Below the pieces are notes generated by a model. It was not told where the DNA came from. It made no database searches and was given only the letters and a program-made list of their open reading frames with translations. The position numbers and the translations under genes were made by a program. A stretch of 64,000 bases of DNA from Phascolarctos cinereus (lineage: Eukaryota; Chordata; Mammalia; Diprotodontia; Phascolarctidae), in assembly GCF_002099425.1 (NCBI RefSeq), contig NW_018344058.1, positions 2,294,001 through 2,358,000 on the forward strand, in the 5' to 3' direction. Shown here piece by piece: positions 22,930-33,114 of the stretch; the first letter of the stretch is position 1, and each line of letters begins with the position of its first letter.

Positions 22930-23045
22930 AAAGGAGTACTGAAGTGAATTTTCTGTCACTGGAAGTATTCAAGCAGAGGTTGACCACCAATAGAGATATT
23001 TTAGAGGACAGGTTCAACTAGATGACCTCTAAGATCCTTTCCAAC
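22930..23045 (+). repeat. L3/CR1 3' end, plus
   Basis: 'gaagtattcaagcagaggtt' and 'tcaactagatgacctctaag' with 'atcctttccaactat' are the sense CR1/L3 terminus. Confidence 0.7.
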
Positions 23046-23659
23046 TATATATGAAGAAATAAGCCCCAACAGAAAGATACTGTCAGAAATTTTATTTAAG
23101 ACTTCAAACCAGAAAATAGAAAATAAACTTTAAACTATGTCTATTTGTGCCTAATTGCTTTGAGCTACTGGCTTTAAAACAGAAGTTTCTGACCCTGTTA
23201 ATCCTAATATGAAAGGATTACATTGTCCAGAGAGGGTGAAGGAGGACCAGGTAATTACAAAGAAATGATCATGAATTAGTTGGAGCAGAGTTTTTTGGGT
23301 TTTGTTTTTCTCTTCTAGCAAGTCTAAAGTGAATCCTTGTGCCGGGAGGCCTTTTAGCAAGTCTAAATCGAGTCATTGGTATACAAAACACGAGGTACAT
23401 AAAACAAGGTATTTCCACACATGTATTTGACTTTAATGTTTAAGCTGTTTGTTTTTTGAGGGGGTTATACAGATTAAATGGCGATTTGCAGATGTGCTGT
23501 GTAAGTGTGGTACTGATAACTTTACTTATCAAAGTCAAAGTCATTTTGGGGAAGGGAGGTGGTGAGGGCAAAGGAGACTAGGAATAGGTAAAGAAGAGCA
23601 GGGGACTAAGTTAAATTTCCTGCCAGAATGCCTTAGTGATCTGCTCTGCCAGGGCTTTA
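23046..23659. other. proximal upstream flank, repeat-free
   Basis: No interspersed repeat recognised. GC content rises toward the CpG island. The minus frame at 23151-23360 has no motif. Confidence 0.45.
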
Positions 23660-24117
23660 GAGTAGGGGCGCAGTGCTGCCACCACTGGTGCTTAGGGAGG
23701 GGAGAGAGAAAGGGGGGGGGGAAGAGAAGGCGGGGAGCTGGCTACACCTAGGAATGTGCGGTATGCGGGGAGCCAGACCCAACCATTGTACCGGGGCAGG
23801 GGCCGCCAGCAGCCCTTTCTGGTCTCCTGGCTCCCAGAAAGCTGAGCCAGGGGAAGAGGGCAGGCTGCGCTGTAGCCCAGGGAGCCGGGTCCCTTGGAGC
23901 TGTGGCCACAGAGCCTGGGGCGGCTGGCGCGGCGGAGAAGCCAGAGGTGCCTGGAAGAGGCATTGGGCTCTCTGGCTCCACCCACTTCCCCCACCACCAC
24001 CCCCAACCTCCTCCCCGCGCTCGGCGCCCTCTCTGGGCGGTGGTTGAGGCCCTGGTAGGTGGGACCGGTGGCGGCGCTGCTGCTGCCGCCTGGAAAGTCT
24101 CCCCTGTCGTCTGATCA

Positions 24118-24126
24118 ATGAACTAA
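24118..24126 (+). other. minimal upstream ORF (ATG AAC TAA)
   Basis: An upstream ATG followed after one sense codon by a stop. It matters for translation only if transcription starts upstream of it. Context is weak (TCAATGA). Confidence 0.4.
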
Positions 24127-24135
24127 CTCCCTTCC

Positions 24136-24267
24136 ATGGCAGGCAGGGCGGCTGCTGCTGCTTCTACAGCCTCTCCCGCCCAGAGCTGCTCTCGGAGCCC
24201 AGCAGGAGGAAGAGGCTGCAGGAGGGAGAGGAGCCGCAGGGGGAGGGGACGGGGGCATTTCCCCTGA
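24136..24267 (+). other. 43-codon upstream ORF in the leader
   Basis: The ATG at 24136 has G at +4 but T at -3, a middling context. The frame reads MAGRAAAAAST and then an arginine/glycine-rich stretch, ending in TGA at 24265-24267, about 350 bases before the main ATG. Its codon content mostly follows the GC-rich leader. It is a plausible translational regulator if included in the mRNA; there is no evidence of a functional peptide. Confidence 0.4.
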
Positions 24268-24280
24268 CTTTTAGCCGAGT

Positions 24281-24340
24281 TCAGGAGGAGGAGGAGGAGG
24301 AGGTGCTGGAAGAGGAGGAGGAGGAGGAGGGGACAGGAGA
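24281..24340 (+). repeat. GAG/GGA-rich purine run in leader
   Basis: Two (GAG)n blocks (24283-24303 and 24312-24332) separated by a short spacer; G-rich and purine-only. Confidence 0.85.
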
Positions 24341-24360
24341 AGTCAGCACCGCGGCGCCCG

Positions 24361-24406
24361 CAGGAGCAGCAGCGGCGGCGGCGGCAGCGGCGGCAACGGC
24401 AGCAGC

Positions 24407-24437
<31 letters not shown>
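24361..24437 (+). repeat. GCN/CAG triplet repeat in leader
   Basis: An interrupted GCA/GCG/GCC tract ends in about ten uninterrupted CAG units (about 24408-24437). In the frame of the main coding exon it reads poly-alanine. That frame has no ATG back to 24135 and is closed by TAG at 24522-24524 and TAG at 24534-24536. Confidence 0.9.
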
Positions 24438-24438
<1 letters not shown>

Positions 24439-24617
24439 GCAGTCCCAGCCTAGCCCTGCCCAGCCCAGCCCAGCCCCGGCCCCGACCCCTGCAGTCCAGC
24501 GAAAGGGAGTTTCCCCAGGACTAGCCTCGGAACTAGTGGCTTCCAAAGTTGCCCCCTCCCCCATCCTTGCACCCTGCCACCAGCTCCCCCTCCCCCCGCC
24601 CTCCAAGGCTTCTGGCA

Positions 24618-24686
24618 ATGATTTTTCCCAATAGCAGCGGGAACCCGGGGGGCAGTGGCACCAGCCGAACCCCGTTTCGGAAGCAG
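24618..24686 (+). CDS. RBMS1: RBMS1-like first coding exon (partial gene, 23 codons)
   Basis: The exon encodes MIFPNSSGNPGGSGTSRTPF followed by RKQ and ends at a consensus donor (CAG|GTAAGA at 24687) in phase 0. I recall nearly the same N-terminus (MIFPSSSGNPGGSSNCRVPY, RKQ) for an alternative RBMS1 isoform whose next exon starts SLVPAHPMAPPSPS, also phase 0. RBMS1 (MSSP-1/SCR2) is a nuclear and cytoplasmic protein of about 400 residues with two RRM domains. It binds single-stranded DNA and A/U-rich RNA and has been linked to replication, MYC regulation and mRNA stability. Those RRMs lie in later exons outside the window. Start choice: the ATG at 24618 is the first in frame after the TAG at 24534, with G at -3. 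The 23 residues are Ser/Gly/Asn-rich and probably disordered. RBMS2 or RBMS3 are less likely because their known N-termini differ. The other known RBMS1 N-terminus (MGKVWKQQMYPQY...) was not found here. Confidence 0.65.
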
Positions 24687-25164
24687 GTAAGAGGTGGGCG
24701 GCGCGGGCTGTCGGAGAGTCGGCGTGGGGAAGAATGAGTACTGAAGGGTTGGGGCGGGGGGGTGTTGGCGCGTTGGTGACGCCGGGACTTAGTTTTGCAA
24801 AAGGGGCAGCTTTTGGAGCCGGGGAACAGCTGAGCCCTTTATCCTTCGAAGCTCATAAAAGGGACCGGGGTTGGCGTGGTGACCTTGTTTGTAAAGGAGT
24901 CGGTGGCGGCGGCTGAGATGGGCCGCAGGTCAGGCGACTTCAACTGGATGACCTTAGCGGCGGGGATGCAAACTCACCCCCTCTCCTCACGGCGCCCCCC
25001 CCCCGCCGCCCTGGGGACTAGCTGGGTAGGGTGGGGTGTAAGAGGAGGAGGAGGAAAAGGAAGGGGAGGGGTAGAGAGGGAGGGGAGGGGAGGCAAGGAG
25101 AGGCGAGGCTGGGCCAGGTTTGGGTTTGCTTAGCGTTGCAACAAGTTTTCCAGTGTGTTGTGTG

Positions 25165-25215
25165 CGTGTTGTATTGTGTTGTGTGCGCGCGCGCGTGTGT
25201 ATGTGTGTGTGTTTT
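25165..25215. repeat. alternating purine-pyrimidine (TG/CG) tract
   Basis: GTGTTGTGTGCGCGCGCGCG followed by TGTGTATGTGTGTGTGT. A strict CG core in TG flanks, just inside intron 1, is the classic composition for Z-DNA. Confidence 0.85.
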
Positions 25216-25220
25216 AATAA

Positions 25221-28200
25221 AGCGAGTCCGGTTGTCCCCTTCGTTGGAAATCTTCAACTGAAACTTCAAACTGCATGCTTTAATTTCTCACGAAACAAGG
25301 AAAACCAAGGAGATTATTGTGGGGGGGTAGTGGTGAAGGGGACACCGAAAAAAGGGGAACTTAGACCGTCGATTTTTTAGGTTTTCAGTTCTTCAGTAGC
25401 AAAGGGAAATCCGGTGACATTTTGATTGAAGAGATACTTTGGATAAGACTGAGTCATACACATGCGTTTTCCTATTTTAATATAGTTTCATACTTTTTTT
25501 TTTTAACAGATTGAGCTCCAAAGGCAATTTAGTGGTTAGATCAAAATCTTGTGCGGGAGGGAAAAGAAGGGCTGCAAAAGGAGGGGGAAAAAAAGCTTTG
25601 CGAGCTCATCATGGGTGGCTGCCTTTTTCTGTGTTTGTTTTGTTTTGTTTTCCCCAATCTTTATTATTTTTTTTTTGCCAATGATTATTGAAGCCAAGTC
25701 ATGACAAATCTCTCAGAAAGGCAGGAGCAACAATCAAAACTTAGATTTGTTATTATTTTTTTTAATATACAGCTCTCTATTTATAAAAGGTTACACTGAT
25801 TAGAGGTCTGTGGCAAGATACTAGTTGAAAAAAAACAAAATAAGACTCCTGTGTCTAACCTTAAAAACTGAGGCAAATCAATTAAGTTATTATCCCAATA
25901 GTGATACAAAAGAATCACATCCTTTGATGTGGACTTTGGCTCAATTAAGAGTAGATACATCATAACTAATGGCAAAAATGCCTACTAACTTTACTGCAAG
26001 CTTTCAAGGGATTATTGATTTCTTTTAGTCCATTTTTATTCTCAAATTACTGTTTCCTTTAGACTCTGAGAGAATTTGAAAATGTCTTAATTTTGGTAAA
26101 GCAAGGACTTTTACAGTTACCGGTTTTGTTGAGCTGTCCCTTATTAGGTTTCACTTTAGAATGGAGGACTAAGGGACTCTGCTATACCCTTATGAAGGCA
26201 AAACTCTGATTTTGAAATCAAGAAAACTTTTGCCTGGGCTAATAACTATGAAATGAAGACTGATATATCCAAAAATATGTTTTGATCTTGGCTGAAACTT
26301 TCAAAATAAAAGTTTAGGATACACATAAAAAGCATACTTAATGTGAACTAGTTTAGAATAAATGTCTGCATTGGCCACACTTCCATAAACTTCATAAATG
26401 AAACCAATTTACTACAAAGCCTCTCCTCCTCCCTCCCCTTCCCGCCCACCTCAGGCTACCTGAAAAGATGGTTAATTATGTAAGGAACTGTAGGGCCTTG
26501 TGTATTCATTTATTTGTTGTCAGGGCACTGCAGGGTGTTAGCTGTGAAATGAGGGGAAAAGGGCGAGGGTGAGGCCTTTTACTGTAAGGGGCTGTAGGTT
26601 TTGTGTGTGGATGGGAGATAGCCTGCTGGTCTGAAGCACACTGATAAGATGCTCTTCTTTTCATAGGGCACTCCTTAGATTCAAAGACCTAAAAAGGCTG
26701 ACTGAATCAGAAAAACAAACAGACTTTCTTTTTTTTTTTCTATAGGCAAAGAAAGAAATGAATGTGCAGGCATTATACAGACACAAGACCCCGGGTACCA
26801 GTGGTATTTGACTCAAAGCTTTCTTTTGTTAGTATTTAGTTGTTGTGTGGTGAAAGCACACTTCCTACATAGGGACCTGGTTACCATGAGTGACTTTGTG
26901 ATCTCACTTCAACTCAGGCTCACTCAATGTGTGTAGTCTTGTGAATGATTTTGTAGTGTGATTAAGTTGGAGAACTTAATTTCATCCTAATTTGTTCATT
27001 TTAGAGAGAATAGGAAATCTCCAGTCAGATAATGTAGTTTGAGTTTAATCTAGAAGTTAAAAATTTTTAAAGCAAGTTAACTTTTCTGATTTTTTTGGAA
27101 AAATTTGTGAGAGGAAAAAGTTGAGTTTAAGGTATAATTAAAATTAAATTTGAAATTAAAATGAATGGATTCTGAAACACTAGTGCCACATATTTATATG
27201 CGTACACACATATAATTAGTCTTGTAATCTGATATTAAGACAAAATTTGAGAAAATTTAAGTAGCTTCAGTCTAGAGATCTTTTTTTTAAAGAACAGAAA
27301 GTGGAAGAAAAAGAAAGTGATTGGGTGAAGGGTGATATTTGTAGCTTGACATGGTTTGTTGGAATTATTGTTGGCAAAGCAATATTTCCTTGAATAAAGC
27401 AGTCCTATTTCTTTTTTTAAAACCCTGTCATGTTGCCAAGGAGGATATGGAGGAGCCAACTAGATATAGGTGGGTGGTGTCTGACTTTTTTCCCCTTCTA
27501 GTATAGAGAACAAGCAGTGAGCTCTGATCTCTGAAGTCATCAGCGTTAAACAGGATTTTCCTGCATCACAGGCAGATGAGCACCTTAGAAATACGCCTAC
27601 TGGGCTCTAGTCAAACTTAGAATCCCTTGATATAAGTGGTAGCTCAGTGGGTAATGACTAGACAAAGGCAGAATGCAGTTTTAGTCTCAGGTGAGAAATG
27701 TGAGGGTGCATGAACTGCCTATCACAGCTATCTTATAGTATATTCAATAATTTTGTGTGGGTACAATGTATGTTCTCTGTTTCTGCGGGAGCAACTGTTC
27801 TCCATTCCCCCAACCCCTAAATCCCAAACTCCATGCTAGTATGTGATGGTCTGTAAAAATAAGGTATTTTCATTGTGGGGAGGAAGAGATTATGGCCTTG
27901 CAATTCAAAATATAAAAATAAAAAATCACCATGCTTTCTTTTCTTTGCAGTTGGTACCTGACTACCTTCCGCTTGTGATTCCCTCTTTTGCTGCTGATTT
28001 TCATGCAATAGTTAGTTCATAGATGGGGATGTCACATACTTTGTATTTTCAAATTGAGGCATGGTCCAAGTTTTTTGTTGTTTGTTTTGTTGAAAAGGAT
28101 TTTGCTAAAAAGTAGCTTGCTGCAATTCTCCTTCTGAATTATTTTGGCCAGAGTTTTGGAGTATCTAGATTATGGGGGGGAATGATTTAATATGGGGAGA

Positions 28201-29839
28201 GGGGAGAGATACATTTGCTGACCAACAGTGGTTCTAGTTCCATGTTGTTAACATTTAATGAGAGAAATGTTTATCTCACCAGTTTAAGTAGATTTACATA
28301 CTTTGCTGCTTTCAAGCAGATTATCTGGGCATAGCTGCACGTGAGGAATTTTAACAGTGATTCAGTGTTTGGCCTTGTTCAGAGAATGACATAAAAAGCT
28401 GTTGATTAACATCTTTTTCATGTACTTCTGTTAGTGAAATTTATGTATTGTTTTGTTTAAAGTTTTAAGATTAAGCTTGCACATAGGTATATTTATATGA
28501 ATATTGCTAGACCATCCCATTTTGTTGTTTTTTTCTCCAGAAGGCAAGATTAAAAATTAAATATGAGAAACTAAAACTGATTTTTCCATATAAAGTTTTA
28601 TAGTCAAATCCTATTTTCATTTTGTAAGAAATTTGTGTTAAATAGTTCTTAAAAAACGAATGAGGAAGGAATCATGATTTGAAAATGCCTAGCTGCAGCC
28701 ATTAGGAAAGAACAGAATTTTGTCTCAGTGCTTCCCCATTTTTTCTGCCAAGTGCCTCTTTGGCATCTCACTAAATTTTCCATATTCTTCTTCACTAATT
28801 TAACACATTTCTTTCTTTAAAAAAAATACTAGGGTTTGGCTGATTCCCCCCCCCCCCATAACCCTGGGGTAAATATCCACATTGGATTACCATACGTGGG
28901 TAATTCCATCACTCTTGAAATGATTTCTGAGCCAAATTGCTTAAGGCCTGGGAGGATTTTTTAAAAAAATATTATATTCTATTTCTCCTTTGTCTGTGTA
29001 ACCTAGAATGCATTTCCAAATCACTGAGGTAAGTGAAATATTGTAAATAGCAGTGTGGTTCCTTGGATTTATGTAATGCTTTTCTTCCAAGAAACTTTGA
29101 TAATAAGTTAATCTTCACAGCTACATAGGTGAAATAGAAATAGGGAGAAGGCAGTCATTGTCATGATTAGTGTAGACATTGAGTCAGAGAAATTTAATGA
29201 CTTGAACAAATACATGGGTAAACCTCAGTTTATCTTAGATGAATGTTCTTTGACTGCAGCTAGACAAAAGAGCATGGAATGTGTGAGGTCAGACCCAACT
29301 TATGACATGTAAATTTCCTGCTTCTTTATTCTTGACATCCAGAAAATGTATGCTTCTCAGGGATAACTTCTCCAGGAAATCTTTTTCTGTTAATCATTGT
29401 AATCTGCTTTCTTACTTGGAACCTATTTATTATAGGGGAAAATTAATGTATTTTCAAAATATTTTCCTACCTTTTAAGTAAAGAACTATTTTTTTTAAGT
29501 AGGGGTTGTCTTTACATGCAGTCATTACATTTCCCGGCTTTGTACTGCTGTTTTGTTTGCTGCCTAGTAAAAATCTAGCCTTTACTTGTTTTTACCTCTG
29601 CGAGCTGTTTGGATGATTTCCCTTGAAGTCTAGAGAGACTAGTGAAACAACATGTGTGCCCTTAGCTGAAGTAGAACGTGGATTTTGTTGTGTGGTGATC
29701 CATAGTCTCCAAGAAGTCATAGTACCTAAAAACAGTGTCTGAAAGTGGGACTCCTCCTTGCCCAAGACTTTTGAATGTGAAGAGTAAGACAATAGTCAAA
29801 ATCTCTTTGAAATGAGTCATTTTTCCTGCCCCTTAGAAT
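25221..29839. other. proximal intron 1, free of recognised interspersed repeats
   Basis: 4.6 kb with no SINE or LINE that I can recognise, unlike the rest of the window. It contains a C/T-rich tract with an AG and nearby GTAAGG (26421-26485), short C-runs (about 28849-28858) and no long open frame. A regulatory role is only inferred from repeat depletion next to the promoter. Confidence 0.45.
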
Positions 29840-30045
29840 GGAATAGAATATCTGGAACTGGCAGGGTCCTTAGAGATCATCACATCCAACTCTTGACTTT
29901 CACAGATGAGGAAAATAAGACACAGAAACATTAAATAAGTTTCCTGAAGTCATAATCGCACAGTTTCCTGAAATTAGTGGCAAAGCCAAGAAGAAAACTT
30001 GCATCTGTCTCCTAATTCTGCAGTCTTTCTCCTTTGTCACTCACA
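29840..30045 (-). repeat. MIR/THER SINE, minus
   Basis: 'ggcagggtccttagagatca', 'cacagatgaggaaaataaga' and a decayed antisense head. Confidence 0.7.
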
Positions 30046-30659
30046 TATAAATGTTTACCTCCATGATACTTTAAAAAACAAACAACCAAACTGTTTTGTT
30101 CTTATTGTATAATATAACCCTACAGCCCCCACCAAATGAGAGTTTCTGGTATCTAGGGAGAAAGAGTCAAATATTTCGGCTGCTAATTATGGCTGATTTT
30201 AAGCCAAAAGTTGAATTATCTGGAAAGAAAGAACAATATCAATCACTGACAAAAGTGATGCTTATGTTTTATAGTTGCTTATATTTTGACAGTTTTGCTC
30301 ATTATATAATATTTTTAGTTCCTTTTCTCCTGAATTTCCCCATTTTGTCAGTTTGGATTTCAGCAATTTAGGTTTTTTGGCATACTCAGAAAGGAGAGCT
30401 TCATTTTCCCCTCCTCAGACATCTGCAGATGTTTGACAGGGGTTTGTTTTTAAAGTTTCAGCTATAGAGAATCCTTCCCTTACAAAATTCGTATCTTTTT
30501 GGTACATTTTAAAATAATATCAAGGAAGGAATTTTCCTGGAGTTGGGATGATATTGAACATTTTTAAAAATGGAACAAATGAAATTATGACTTAAAATAC
30601 CACTTAGTCCAAGTAGTCTTTGATAGTTGGCATTTATCAAGGATCTGATAACATCCTTC
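30046..30659. other. unassigned intronic stretch
   Basis: The 91-codon frame at 30096-30371 has no recognisable domain and no splice context. Nothing else seen. Confidence 0.4.
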
Positions 30660-30875
30660 TAGTTTTATCCATTATAATAATTACTATTATTAGCATTTAT
30701 ATATCACTTTAAAGTTTGGAAAGTGTTTTACATATATAATTTTATTTGAGCTTCACAACAACCCAGTGAAGTAGGTATTATGCACTGTCTTCATTTTACA
30801 TTTGAAGAATGAGACCCTGAGAGTAAGTGATTGACCACTGTCTGGTTATCTATGCTGTAATATTCAAGCCTATAG
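30660..30875 (-). repeat. MIR/THER1-type SINE, minus
   Basis: 'agcatttatatatcacttta', 'tgagcttcacaacaacccag' and 'cttcattttacatttgaaga'; the antisense head is diverged. Confidence 0.75.
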
Positions 30876-30877
30876 AG

Positions 30878-30965
30878 GGCTATAAAAATGAATCAGAATC
30901 TGTTCCTGTCCTCATGATGTTTAGAATCTTCTTGGGAAGAGAAGATATGCACACAAGTAGCTATA
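30878..30965 (-). repeat. L2 fragment, minus
   Basis: 'ctgttcctgtcctcatgatg' with 'tttagaatcttcttgggaag' is the antisense L2 block preceding its terminus. Confidence 0.5.
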
Positions 30966-30984
30966 ACATAGAATGCTACGCAAT

Positions 30985-31130
30985 AGTTAAGGTGATGTAG
31001 TAAAAAGAACACTGGGCTTGTACTCAGCATAATTATGTTGGAAAAAAGTCTGAGAGATTTAGTCCAACTTGGTCATTTTTACAGTTGAGGAAACAGAGGG
31101 TTTGCCCAGGATCACACAGCTAATTAGAGA
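30985..31130. repeat. MIR fragments, plus then minus
   Basis: A plus MIR head piece (30985-31030, 'gtagtaaaaagaacactggg') abuts a minus MIR (31038-31130: 'ttacagttgaggaaacagag', 'tttgcccaggatcacacagc'). Confidence 0.6.
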
Positions 31131-31642
31131 AATCTCTCAATTTTTGAGATTTCTGAAAGGGGACACAAAAAGCTTGGGAAAATCATGGATCTTGTTATTT
31201 CCAAAATTAAGTGACCAATAACTACTAATTTAAATGCCTACTTATTCATTCTTACAAAGTCTTTTTTGAGACTAATTTAAACATATGCCAAGGTCATCTT
31301 TGATGAGGGATTGAGAAGAGGAAAGGAGAGCCGTTGCAAATGTTTTTCCATAGCAGATCACATCTTTGTGGTCACAAAAGACTGACAGGTCTTACAATCT
31401 ACCATAAAATATAGACTATAAAAATGGTATCTAATTCAGCATATAAAAATGCTGTCTTCACAGTACAGCCCTTTTCCATCAAGAGCTTTCCTTTAATGAT
31501 TTTGTTCAATGAGCCTCTAATTATTACAGAGAGGCAAAAAGAGGAATATGTGCTTGTGAGAGGTATTTTCAGCTGGAATAGAAGATATCTGGTATAGAGT
31601 CCAAAATGGAAAGAAGAGTCCCTATAGGTGATCATGATGTTG
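31131..31642. other. unassigned intronic stretch
   Basis: Nothing recognised. The minus frame at 31399-31635 lacks motifs. Confidence 0.4.
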
Positions 31643-31905
31643 ATAATATAATAAAGCTAACACATCACACTTTAAGGTTTGTGAAGCATTTTACATGTAT
31701 TATTTCATTTGATTCTCACATCTACCCTTGAGAATAGGGACTCTTATGATTTCCATTTTACAGAAGAAGCAGCTGAGGTATACCGCTTATAAGTGGACAA
31801 ACTTGCTTATGGTCACAAAGTAAGTGTCTGAGACAGGATTTGAGCTCAGATCTTTCCTAACTCCAAATCTAGCCCTTTGTCCATTGTGCTGCTTAGATGA
31901 TGAGG
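31643..31905 (-). repeat. MIR/THER1-type SINE, minus
   Basis: 'caagctaacacatcac'-like tail region, 'ctttaaggtttgtgaagcat', 'ttccattttacagaagaagc', 'caggatttgagctcagatct', and end 'tccattgtgctgcttag'. Near full length. Confidence 0.85.
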
Positions 31906-32795
31906 TGCTCTTGCTTGCACTGATTTGACCTAACTATGTAGAAAAGTAAAAGCAAGTTAATGTAGTTGGATGGACAACCCAAAGAGCTAATCTTGGATAG
32001 ACAACTCCATTTGGAAAATTACACAATATTTCTTAATGATCCCAAGGATGTCTCTGAAGTAAAGGCCAATCCCTTTAACATCAGTATTCTTCCAGTGATG
32101 CTGTGTGGTTGGGTTAATTGCCTTAAACCCTGAAGAATTAAAGTTGAGTTTTACTCCAGTGGAGAGGTACAAACGTGGTGGGCATGAGTGGGCTGCAACA
32201 TGTTTTCAACAAGGAGTTATACAAAAGACAGTATGTAATAGAGAGCATCAAGGAGACATAAGACTGGAAAAGAACTGGTTATCTGGCAATAGTGTTAGGT
32301 AGCAGATAGGATGCCTGCTGGTATTTATTCAATATGAAGAATTCATTGTCTTCCTGTGGAGAATTTATGGTAGGATACTAATGAGATGATATAGATGAGT
32401 TGTAATCTGTATTATCAGAGAGGGTATAACTCTAGTGATGGAAGTCACAGGATCCGCTGTGTTAAGTTATTGCAGTACATCAAATAATGTGTGATTTGGT
32501 TGATGTGCTTGTTTCTTATATTGGCATATATCACAACCCCTCTACGACTTACTAAATAGTCTTCCAGAATTATTATGGTTGGAAGAAAATTCATCAGTCT
32601 GGTGCCTAACCTGTCAATGGGTTGTTCTGAACTTGGGCTGTTCTTTAGCTGATAAATATATAGTCTGTTGTTGTTAGCCATGACCACCATCCATCCTTCT
32701 AATTATACAACCTTGCAGTGATCTTCCCTCATCACTATGTCTGATGAGAAGAGATTTCATTAAGCAAATACTTAAACTTAACACATCCAAACCTA
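31906..32795. other. unassigned intronic stretch
   Basis: The frames at 32105-32302 and 32445-32690 have no recognised domain. A decayed LINE cannot be excluded. Confidence 0.35.
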
Positions 32796-32798
32796 CAT

Positions 32799-32882
<84 letters not shown>

Positions 32883-33108
32883 TTCCTTCCTTCCTTCCTT
32901 CCTTCCTTCTTTCCTTTCCTTCTTTGTTCTTCCTCCCTCCTTCCTTCCCTCCTCCTTCCTTCTCCTTCCTTCCTTCCTTCCTTCCTTCCTTCCTTCCTTC
33001 CTTCCTTCCTTCCTTCTTTCTTCCTTCCTTCCTTCCTTTCCTTCTTTCTTTGTCTCCCTTCCTTCTTTCCTTCTTTTCTTTCTTCCTTCTTCCCTTTCCC
33101 CACTCCTC
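32796..33108. repeat. (TTTC)n/(TTCC)n polypyrimidine tract
   Basis: About 85 bases of pure TTTC (to about 32884), then about 220 bases of TTCC-dominated pyrimidine with small interruptions. The three long frames over it (130-145 codons, both strands) are repeat translations. Confidence 0.97.
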
Positions 33109-33114
33109 CATTAA

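Larger units (their letters stand above)
23660..25210 (+). promoter_or_regulatory. CpG island promoter of the RBMS1-like gene
   Basis: A sharp switch from AT-rich flank to GC-rich DNA with many CpGs. GC-box-like 'gggcgg' occurs near 24034 and inside the GGGGCGGGGG run near 24753. No TATA box is evident, so dispersed initiation is expected. The start site cannot be fixed from sequence; the leader probably begins between about 23900 and 24300. The large frames on both strands here (23657-24118 minus, 23673-24047 plus and others) are GC-rich chance frames. Confidence 0.8.

Noticed and set aside
23657-24118. Frames of up to 153 codons on both strands in the CpG island
   Set aside because: Long frames are expected in GC-rich DNA. 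They overlap each other, lack recognisable domains and have Pro/Gly/Arg-rich composition on either strand.
24303-24524. Poly-alanine open frame as a separate gene
   Set aside because: It has no ATG start and consists of leader triplet repeats; kept only as a leader feature.
25490-25555. Strong-looking acceptor (poly-T then AACAG at 25509)
   Set aside because: No donor in reach and no coding potential after it.
26746-26812. Possible exon after a T-rich tract and TATAG, with an 18-codon ATG frame (MNVQALYRHKTPGTSGI)
   Set aside because: No consensus donor follows; the frame stops within the same interval. Probably chance.
31906-32795. Possible RTE or L1 coding remnant at 32100-32700
   Set aside because: Translations on both strands show no ordered RT or endonuclease motifs that I could defend.
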